A model generated the notes under the pieces. It searched no databases, was not told the origin of the DNA, and saw only the letters and a program-made list of their open reading frames with translations. Position numbers and translations under genes: made by a program. 32,716 bases of DNA from a gamma proteobacterium endosymbiont of Lamellibrachia anaximandri (GTDB lineage Bacteria > Pseudomonadota > Gammaproteobacteria > Chromatiales > Chromatiaceae): NCBI GenBank assembly GCA_016756855.1, contig JAESPD010000042.1, positions 1-32,716 on the forward strand, read 5' to 3'. This document shows positions 27,501 to 32,716 of the stretch, piece by piece; the first letter of the stretch is position 1; every line of letters starts with the position of its first letter.

Positions 27501-30500
27501 GTGGGATTTTGGTGACGGCGGAACCTCTAGTGAAATCGCTCCGACCCATATATACACCGCCTCGGGCACCTATACGGTTACGCTCACCCTGACCGACCGG
27601 GCGGGTCAGCAGACGACCATCACTCATGATGTCGAAGTGCAATTCAACGACGGGCCGATTGCCGATGCTGGTGGTCCCTATGAATTTGACGAATCATTCG
27701 CCAGCCGCGGCGTCTGGCAGGCCACGCTGGATGCCACCGGTTCCACCGATGATTTCGGTATCTACGACTATCTCTGGACCTTCGAGCCTGAAATCACCGA
27801 CGACTTTGCCGGCACTGTGCTGGATACCGGTAAGTGGCGGGCAAGCGCAGATGGCGTGACCCAGGATGAAAAGATCACCATCGTGGGTACGGGCAGTACC
27901 TGGGGCGAGCGTTATCTCTTCAGCGAACAGGTGTTCCAGCGCAATTCGGGCATGGTATTGCAGGCCAGGGTGAAGATCGTCGATGCCGGCGGGGCCGAAC
28001 ACTCCATGTGGGGTTTCAAGAACGGCAACGAGACCTTCCACTACGCACAGATGCCATACGCCCTCTATTTCCATGACAATAGCTGGGTCTACATCTATGA
28101 AAACGGACAAAGCAGGGGCAACAAGGTCACCTACAGCAAGAATGTGGAGTATGACGTCCGTATCACGCTGAAAGAGCGTGGTGCAAGGTATGAATTTAAA
28201 CTGCCCAGTGCAACCGACTGGACACTGATCTACGACTCCTCGCACTCCTACGGCGGTAGCCTGCGGGTTGGTGCCGATGTCCACAGTACTGTCTTCGAAA
28301 TGGATGACGTTTCGCTGCAACTGTTCCGCGAAGGTCCGGTGATCGACGTCGATTACAGTCATCCGCGGGTACAGCCTGTAACCCTGCGGGTCAGGGATAA
28401 CGCCCTGCAGGAGAGCTACGATACCACCACCGTCACCATACCGGATGACGCTCCTCCCGTTGCCGATGTGGGCGGCCCCTATCAGGCCGAGGTCGGCAGT
28501 CTGATCACCTTTGACGGCAGCACTTCCACCGATGGCACCGCTATCCAGTTCTATGACTGGACCTTTGGCGACACCACCGGCGGGCCCGACGATAGCGGAT
28601 CTCGCACCGCCAATCTCCCCTTTACCGGCAAGGGCGCGCGTCCGCAGCACTTCTATCAACAGACCGGTACCTACGATGTCACCCTGACCGTCACCGACAA
28701 TGCCGGCAACAGCGATACCGCCGCCACCACCGTCGAGGTGGTGGTCGGTGACCCGCCCAGTGCCGATGCAGGCGGTCCCTACGAGGCTGGTGCCGGTGGG
28801 CCACCCGCCTATCTAGACGGCCGTAGCTCCGATGACGACTTCGGCATCGTCGAGTATCGCTGGGACTTCGATGCCAACGTGGATCGCGACGGCGACGGGA
28901 ACTTCACCAACGATATCGATGCCGTCGGTGCTACGCCCTTCCATGTCTTTGCCGGCACCGGTGCCTACTTCGGGGAGACCTTCGACGGCACGGTGATCGA
29001 TAGCAACAGGTGGATGGCAGCCGGTGCGACCCAGGATGACTTGGTCACTCTCATCGGCAGTGGCGTTTGGGGAGCCCAGTACCTGTTCAGTCAGGAGAAC
29101 TTCCCGCGCATTGAACTCAGTTACCGCGGCCATGTGCGGCCGGTGAACCTGAGCGGTGGCCAGTACATGATGTGGGGGCTGAAGAACACCACTACCAACT
29201 ACAGCTACACTCAGATGCCCCATGCGATCTATTTCCGCGATGGTGGGCTACGTATCTATGAGAACGGCACCTATCGCGGTCAATTCGGCAGCTACACACG
29301 GGGAATCTGGTATGAAGTCCGTATCGACGTGAAGATCGGTCCGGGCGCCACCTACTACTATCGCGAACTCGGTGCGCCTGACTGGGTCCAGCTTTTCGAT
29401 TCCACCTACGCCTCCGCCAGCCCGATGAAACTGGGCGCCACCATGGGTGGTGGCGGCACCTTCGAACTCGACAACTTCACGGCCATCGGTCTGCAAGCCT
29501 CACACCTGGTGACCCTGACGGTGGAAGACGGTGCCGGCCAGACAGCCATCGACACAACAACGGTTACGGCACCTGGCAACAAGCCACCGGATGTGATCAC
29601 CGTACCCTGGGTAGCGCACGATCCAATCACGCCCCACGAGACCTACAACGGCAAGCAGATCCATCTGAAGGGTATCGTGCGCGATGCCGATCCGTTGAGC
29701 TTCCAGTGGGATTTCGGAGACGGCGCCTCATCGGCGGTAATGGATGTCACCAACAGCTACGACCTGTCGGTGACCCATACATATCCCGATGCCCCGGGGG
29801 GTACGCCCTTCGTCGCCACCCTCAAGGTCTGGGACTCCCGGGGAGAGATGGGACAGGATACTTATAACGTGGTGGTCAAGCCCGTCAACCTGACCACCGA
29901 GACCAACGTCGCTATCGACGAGGGACTCTGGAACCTGCACCAGCGTCAGACGCGGACCACGAGTGACGGTTATCCCTCCGGTTGGTGGCAGACCCATACC
30001 TCCGGCGGCTACTACGCTAGCGCCATCGCGCCCGCGATCCAGTCATTCGAGATCAACGGTCACTTCGAAACCGGCGACCAGAGCAACCCTTACGTGGAGA
30101 CGGTGGATCGAGGTCTGAAATACCTGTTTACGTTGCTGACCAAGTACGACATCGCCGCCCAGACCTATGGTGAGCCGGACACCAATGGCAACGGTATCGG
30201 TATCAGCGTCAACAGTGTCAGGCCGATCTACGAGGGCGGTTCAGTGATGGATGCAATCGCCTCCAGCCGCAGTCTGCTCCAGCGCACGGTAACTGGCGTG
30301 GATAACATCAAGCGCCGCACCTACTTCGATGTTCTGACCGATATGGCAGATCAGTACAACTGGGGTCAGACCGACGACGCTACCATCGGTGGTGGTTGGC
30401 GCTACAGCTGGAACACCAGTATAGACAACTCCGCAGCCCAGTGGGGTGCTATCGGGTTGCAGGCGGCCCAGGATATTTTCGGTATCCCAGTCCCGCTGTG

Positions 30501-32716
30501 GGTCAAGGAGCGTAACGACGTCTGGTTGAACTACAGCTATAACGGCACAGGATTTGGTTATGGTGGAGCCGGCAATGGTCGGGCCACCACCCCGTCCGGC
30601 ATGGTACAACTTGCCTTCGACGATTTTGAAGTGACCGAAAATCGTTGGGCCACTGCGGAAGATTGGATCGGCAGTCAGTGGTCCGTAACCGATGTCGACA
30701 GCATCATCTACGAGTGGGGTTGTAATGTTCCACTTGCCGGCGCTGGGACCTGCCGCGACTACTATGCCATGTACGCCTTTACCAAGGCGATGCGCCTGGG
30801 CAACCCGGAACCGGTGATCAGCCTGGCGGCCAACGGTTACAATTGGTTCGACGATCCTGATGACGGTATTGCCCGTATCCTGATCGATGATCAGCTCGAT
30901 ACCGGGCGTTTCCAAGGCAACTACCGCGCCAGTTGGGACATGCGCTCAGCCTGGGCAGTGATCATGCTCAGCCGTACCCTCTTCGTGCAGCCGCCGGTTG
31001 CTGACGCCGGGCGTGACCGGGTGTGGGCAGTGGATCTGCCGCTGACATTCGACGGCTCCAACTCCTACCATCTCGATCCCTTCCGCAGCCTGATGCGCTA
31101 CGAGTGGGATTTCGATGGCGACGGTGTCTTCGACAGTGTTGGCAGCGATCCCACGACGACCTACACCTACACATCGACAGACTATCCCGAGGCGAGCCTG
31201 CCGCAGACCATTACTGCGACCTTGCGGGTGACCGACAACAACATTCCGCCGCTGAAGGCGACCGATACCGTTGCCATTATCATCGCCATCCCACCGCATC
31301 CGCCGGTAGCCGATGCCAATGGTCCCTATACTTGCACCGCCGGTCTGCCCTGCGCATTGGATGGTAGCGGCTCCTTCGAGATCGATCCCACCGACTTCAT
31401 CGCCCGCCACGAGTGGGAGCTTGATGTAGTCTTTCCATACGATTTTGCCGAGGCGAGCGGGGCCACCCCAAGCTACGTCTGGGCCACGCCGGGCACCTAC
31501 AACATCGGCCTGCGTGTCTGGGACAACGGCGTACTCAACGATCTCGATGGTGACGGTGAACTGGATGAGGATGAACGCCTCTCAGACCAGGATTTTACCA
31601 CCGTGACCGTGGTGGCGAACTTGGCACCGGTCGCAGATGCTGATGGTTCCTATACCATGGACGAGGGCAGCACCATCAACCTTGACGGCAGTGGCAGCTA
31701 CGATCCCAACGGTGATTCCCTGACATACGGTTGGGACTACAACGCCGACGGCGCCCATGACGATGCCACCGGCCCGGCCCCTGCCTACACAGGCGTGGAC
31801 GACGGTATCTACCCGATCAGTCTGCAGGTCACCGATGGCCTGCTGGGTGCCATCGATGCCAGCACGGTTACGGTTAACAACGTGGCGCCTACCGCAGATG
31901 CCGGCGCCGACCAGACGGTCAACGAAGGTGACACAGTCAACTTCACCGGTAGTTTCACCGATCCGGGCACCGCCGACACCCATACCATCGAATGGGATTT
32001 CGGTGACGGCACAACCGCCACTGGCAGCGTGACCCCAAGCCATCTCTATGCCGAGGACGGCGTCTACACAGTAACTCTCACCGTGACCGACGACGATGGT
32101 GGCGTGGGCACGGCCAGCATGACCGTCACGGTAGAGAACGTCGCCCCGACAGTCGATGCCGGTGCCGACCAGACGATCACCGAAGGTGACACCGCCAGCT
32201 TCGCCGGCAGCTTCACCGATCCGGGCACCCTGGATACACATACGACCGAGTGGGACTTCGGCGACGGCACCACCGAGAGCGGCAACCTCAGTCCAACCCA
32301 TACCTATGCGGAAGACGGCACCTACACGGTGACACTCACCGTCACCGACGATGAAGGCGCAGTCGGTACGGACAGCCTCACGGTCACCGTGAACAACGCA
32401 GCGCCCGTGGTCGAGGCAGGTCCGGATCAGAGCGGTGTCCTTGGCGATACCCTCTCCCTGGCTCCCGCCACCTTCACCGATGCCGGTGTAGAGGATACCC
32501 ACACAGTCACTATCGACTGGGGTGACGGCACCACCGACGCAGGCACAGTGACCCAGGGTGCGGGCAGCGGCAGCGTGGCAGGCAGCCATGCCTACGTAGC
32601 AGAGGGTAGCTACACGGTCACCGTCACGGTCACCGATGATGACGGCCTCTTTGGCAGCGACAGCTTCCAGGTGATCCTTGCCAGCGGCAACGCGGGACCC
32701 ACCGCCAATGCGGGCG
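21544..32716 (+). CDS. Giant PKD/FG-GAP secreted protein with nested domains, 3' end beyond window
   Basis: The frame stays open to the window edge: at least 3,724 codons, incomplete at the 3' end. A signal peptide (1-33, cleavage AVSA|G) precedes a beta-sandwich (about 34-215) and a PKD domain. A cadherin/He_PIG-like module (about 301-395) comes next. FG-GAP repeats (about 396-865) are interrupted by a jelly-roll-like insert (535-695). A long PKD array follows, with whole domains inserted into individual PKD units (see findings). An alpha/alpha-toroid module (about 2783-3148) precedes further PKD units. The start is uncertain between ATG 21544, GTG 21538 and ATG 21550; ribosome sites are weak. 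PKD arrays usually project from the cell or bind polysaccharide or protein. The C-terminal anchor lies outside the window. Confidence 0.9.
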   Translation, partial: MNMYLSMTLWNARTLAAGLLAVVAGLLPFAVSAGTHTIGGADGSFETGFAGMVTEGDVRLVDGFGSLRPTEGSQAALLTNEPDDGSTPGDADVSLLKIENFTIPAEMAALRLDYDFLSDEPRPSFANDQFTVKLVLVSSGGEETLLTIDTFIPSYAAPWTGYTRQTGLRTLVADVSAHAGSTDLFTLELRISDTGDGRGNSAILLDNLQFTSAAEPVASSNVEYVEAAAGDVIHFDGAGSTDADDAIVNYSWDFGNGVTGIGLAVAYAYPDDGIYQATLTTTDEAGNSSTDSFTVVVGALNHGPTITSPPNVAAAENVEYRYQIVVDDPELAFGDVMSYALTAGPAGMTIDAASGLVTWSPTAGDPRKSAVTLEVEDSQGLSDTQSFGVVIGPEVYIVTARDDSILHYARSNGDGTFSPLQFLADIGHYTRGGSAIADFDHDGDFDLISGYGNDGHRLHLYYYEKDGAIFEAPVYLGHVGDSAHTVNSWLMDMAAEDFNNDGEMDFVVTGNGSDSWIFTNQGSLQFGEESHFFSGFEIGNEGWVSGHGTALMRDDSTANSGNWSMRVFATGDGSGLFGLINPASWYLHNGPTVSFAYRIPSGVPVGLFFYIDDKGWIQIGGTATADPDGYPSNPVVSLVDDDSWHTISIDLPEAIRGYWPDAKGRITTFEWWTNNNGTSGQQFWFDDFKISRRSYISGFDISLLPNTGGSGRGMDAGDVDNDGNMDIARARYSDGYVYLYLGDGDSNFVTSHIADPGTDPYGVVLGDFDNDGFDDLVAVEGGSGNPYFYKSNGDATFQPGVYVASLDTDNHSAYSDYDFNHDGNLDIVAVNYTGNSAWYYPGNGDATFGARVSIGNTGGTTLGVAAPAGRVSGQPFAVATQSATAINEGESVDFDAAGSYDEGSIVTYGWDFGDGANGSGAVVTHTFADEGEYSVVLTVTDDSGAIDRVSLQVTVTGDPPLADAGGPYLFGEEMASNQRWLGHFDGSASSDPDSSIVRYEWDFGDGFADDFGDGNADGWTELSGTWQVDAGGYHQTDTSLDRTFTLGGHLISDDLRFEVDIVFEGGTGEEAIMILMADQDAASHYEVILRGRGLNDVLFYRTINGANASLVDHNLPFTVGPGLTYNLAVERRGDTYSVYLDDLFLFEYTDATHQQGRVGLATYRSHVRFDNVQLTSLGESVNPTHVYNQTGIYTVSLTVYDEVGQSNTATTTATVAAGDPPVAIITGPATVDETAASLGEWTLGVDINAAGDDHGISGYEVNWGDGSALSRISSMKDDFEDGDYSANPAWSVYAGNWSVADGQLRQTDTSAGWKWFQDLAASYADFELEVDFKGLSGTDGYLGIAFRRANSNGSTDSYLMYSLNSWDHWRFYDWKTDKILVDGGTGWDADTWYHLRLRVENGAMQLFVTPEGGVESLQIETPVARHPSGGIALLANTQSLIYDNVRVTPLGDTLRPEHQYSAAGNYDIGLAVTDHAGQTDTATHNVSVAANDPPVAHAGGPYTLTEQDAWDGKWDLILDATASTDDHNVQRYTIDFGDGTSYTAGFNNGSRGSYFATGTDLYGYDIPSARLGRIIATHDGTEVDIINLEDNSVIASNTLNRYGFWDVSPGDGITFKVKANKPVTAYLTEFNQHSAFMPAMGGDPVARHFIFHRDANSGFYVFAYEDAAVRFYDSGDVLRASQRLPAGSYWEPSGLSETVYRVVSSGNVSMQTTGGNGYTTVPSEAGSAVGRLFLGAVFEYNDSAAAVFAHEAADVEIFDLDTSESLYTHTMATGEMWYQGGLGTRRLRVVSSGDVEVWIGSQEGTSGIVSLGDDISMTAGREGTEFHLHNLMEGIVIFAPNNGTNIDINSGAMSLALDKDGYRYLAAADILGGVSGLHHITASKPIIIQTLGRANVFNDTGTWLGGVSMRHRYTAVGDYTVTVTAIDNAGQTHSATSAVSVQQGTPPVAVLDAPASVDEGAASGGGWSVDFDAGASTDDSAIIRYEWDFGDGGTSSEIAPTHIYTASGTYTVTLTLTDRAGQQTTITHDVEVQFNDGPIADAGGPYEFDESFASRGVWQATLDATGSTDDFGIYDYLWTFEPEITDDFAGTVLDTGKWRASADGVTQDEKITIVGTGSTWGERYLFSEQVFQRNSGMVLQARVKIVDAGGAEHSMWGFKNGNETFHYAQMPYALYFHDNSWVYIYENGQSRGNKVTYSKNVEYDVRITLKERGARYEFKLPSATDWTLIYDSSHSYGGSLRVGADVHSTVFEMDDVSLQLFREGPVIDVDYSHPRVQPVTLRVRDNALQESYDTTTVTIPDDAPPVADVGGPYQAEVGSLITFDGSTSTDGTAIQFYDWTFGDTTGGPDDSGSRTANLPFTGKGARPQHFYQQTGTYDVTLTVTDNAGNSDTAATTVEVVVGDPPSADAGGPYEAGAGGPPAYLDGRSSDDDFGIVEYRWDFDANVDRDGDGNFTNDIDAVGATPFHVFAGTGAYFGETFDGTVIDSNRWMAAGATQDDLVTLIGSGVWGAQYLFSQENFPRIELSYRGHVRPVNLSGGQYMMWGLKNTTTNYSYTQMPHAIYFRDGGLRIYENGTYRGQFGSYTRGIWYEVRIDVKIGPGATYYYRELGAPDWVQLFDSTYASASPMKLGATMGGGGTFELDNFTAIGLQASHLVTLTVEDGAGQTAIDTTTVTAPGNKPPDVITVPWVAHDPITPHETYNGKQIHLKGIVRDADPLSFQWDFGDGASSAVMDVTNSYDLSVTHTYPDAPGGTPFVATLKVWDSRGEMGQDTYNVVVKPVNLTTETNVAIDEGLWNLHQRQTRTTSDGYPSGWWQTHTSGGYYASAIAPAIQSFEINGHFETGDQSNPYVETVDRGLKYLFTLLTKYDIAAQTYGEPDTNGNGIGISVNSVRPIYEGGSVMDAIASSRSLLQRTVTGVDNIKRRTYFDVLTDMADQYNWGQTDDATIGGGWRYSWNTSIDNSAAQWGAIGLQAAQDIFGIPVPLWVKERNDVWLNYSYNGTGFGYGGAGNGRATTPSGMVQLAFDDFEVTENRWATAEDWIGSQWSVTDVDSIIYEWGCNVPLAGAGTCRDYYAMYAFTKAMRLGNPEPVISLAANGYNWFDDPDDGIARILIDDQLDTGRFQGNYRASWDMRSAWAVIMLSRTLFVQPPVADAGRDRVWAVDLPLTFDGSNSYHLDPFRSLMRYEWDFDGDGVFDSVGSDPTTTYTYTSTDYPEASLPQTITATLRVTDNNIPPLKATDTVAIIIAIPPHPPVADANGPYTCTAGLPCALDGSGSFEIDPTDFIARHEWELDVVFPYDFAEASGATPSYVWATPGTYNIGLRVWDNGVLNDLDGDGELDEDERLSDQDFTTVTVVANLAPVADADGSYTMDEGSTINLDGSGSYDPNGDSLTYGWDYNADGAHDDATGPAPAYTGVDDGIYPISLQVTDGLLGAIDASTVTVNNVAPTADAGADQTVNEGDTVNFTGSFTDPGTADTHTIEWDFGDGTTATGSVTPSHLYAEDGVYTVTLTVTDDDGGVGTASMTVTVENVAPTVDAGADQTITEGDTASFAGSFTDPGTLDTHTTEWDFGDGTTESGNLSPTHTYAEDGTYTVTLTVTDDEGAVGTDSLTVTVNNAAPVVEAGPDQSGVLGDTLSLAPATFTDAGVEDTHTVTIDWGDGTTDAGTVTQGAGSGSVAGSHAYVAEGSYTVTVTVTDDDGLFGSDSFQVILASGNAGPTANAG
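22735..24130 (+). other. FG-GAP/VCBS segment of the giant protein
   Basis: Five calcium-loop repeats can be seen: IADFDHDGDFDLI, EDFNNDGEMDFVV, GDVDNDGNMDIA, GDFDNDGFDDLVAV and YDFNHDGNLDIVAV. Between the second and third, residues about 535-695 (23146-23630) form an unrelated beta-sandwich-like segment rich in aromatics. It ends WFDDFKISRR, reminiscent of a carbohydrate-binding jelly roll. Confidence 0.7.
29890..30985 (+). other. Terpenoid-cyclase/prenyltransferase-like alpha/alpha toroid module
   Basis: Residues about 2783-3148 of the giant protein differ sharply from the surrounding beta-rich PKD units. The stretch is helical and carries repeated G-W/F-Y-x motifs (GGWRYSWN, GFGYGG, GYNWFDDP). 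Helices such as AAQWGAIGLQAAQ and YYAMYAFTKAMR follow, as in squalene-cyclase/prenyltransferase repeat proteins. The catalytic DxDD of squalene-hopene cyclases is not evident, so a binding or thioester-protein-like scaffold role is as likely as enzymatic cyclisation. Confidence 0.55.
31882..32655 (+). repeat. Tandem 258-bp PKD units
   Basis: Units begin at 31882, 32140 and 32398, exactly 258 bp (86 codons) apart. Each has the pattern APxVxAGxDQ, (T/S)EGDT, FTDPG, HTxEWDFGDGT, HxYxEDGxYTVTLTVTDD. The first two are highly alike and the third more divergent. A further unit (GPTANAG) starts as the window ends, so the array continues. Confidence 0.85.

Noticed and set aside
31882-32655. CRISPR-like periodic repeats
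   Set aside because: The period is 258 bp, lies inside a continuous reading frame and encodes PKD domains, so it is not a CRISPR array.

Overview
The window reads as a chromosomal stretch of a free-living or symbiotic gammaproteobacterium of moderately high GC. The evidence is the gammaproteobacterial gene order iscR-iscS-iscU-iscA-hscB-hscA-fdx-iscX, REP-like intergenic palindromes and a PEP-CTERM exoprotein. A sulfur-oxidising Chromatiales-type host is possible, but that is only a guess from general gene style.

Layout. (1) 140-5895 is a complete housekeeping Isc iron-sulfur assembly operon. It has a recognisable promoter overlapping an IscR type-1 operator, so the pathway can be followed from regulator (IscR) through desulfurase (IscS), scaffold (IscU), A-type carrier (IscA), co-chaperone/chaperone (HscB/HscA) and ferredoxin to IscX. 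All diagnostic cysteines, the LPPVK chaperone-recognition motif and the HPD motif are present. (2) 5896-11028 holds a CPA2-type cation:proton antiporter (+) convergent with an orphan RND efflux permease (-). REP-like palindromes lie before and between them. (3) 11145-13753 is a small accessory block: a pentapeptide-repeat protein, a composite nested palindrome, a PEP-CTERM exoprotein preceded by a good sigma-54 -24/-12 element, and a small lipoprotein. (4) 13754-14564 is AT-rich and has no convincing gene. (5) 14565 to the window end holds two giant secreted proteins in tandem, 79 nt apart. The first is a 2,299-aa RHS/YD-repeat protein with a seven-repeat FG-GAP head and five Ig-like modules. 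The second is an open-ended protein of at least 3,724 residues built from PKD, FG-GAP and inserted modules.

The most unusual content is the second giant protein (21544 to the end, reading frame still open). Several of its PKD domains are split: the strand ending in WDFGDG is separated from its closing HxYxxxGxYTVxLTV strand by a whole foreign domain of about 170-370 residues. Four inserts look LamG-like and one IgGFc-binding-like. Its FG-GAP region is likewise split by a jelly-roll-like segment. A terpenoid-cyclase-like alpha/alpha toroid sits between PKD blocks, and near-identical 258-bp PKD units follow it. Together with the adjacent RHS protein, which has an unrecognised helical C-terminus and no obvious immunity gene, this looks like a large cell-surface or secreted locus worth detailed study.

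All calls come from reading the sequence and family knowledge; no database search was run.
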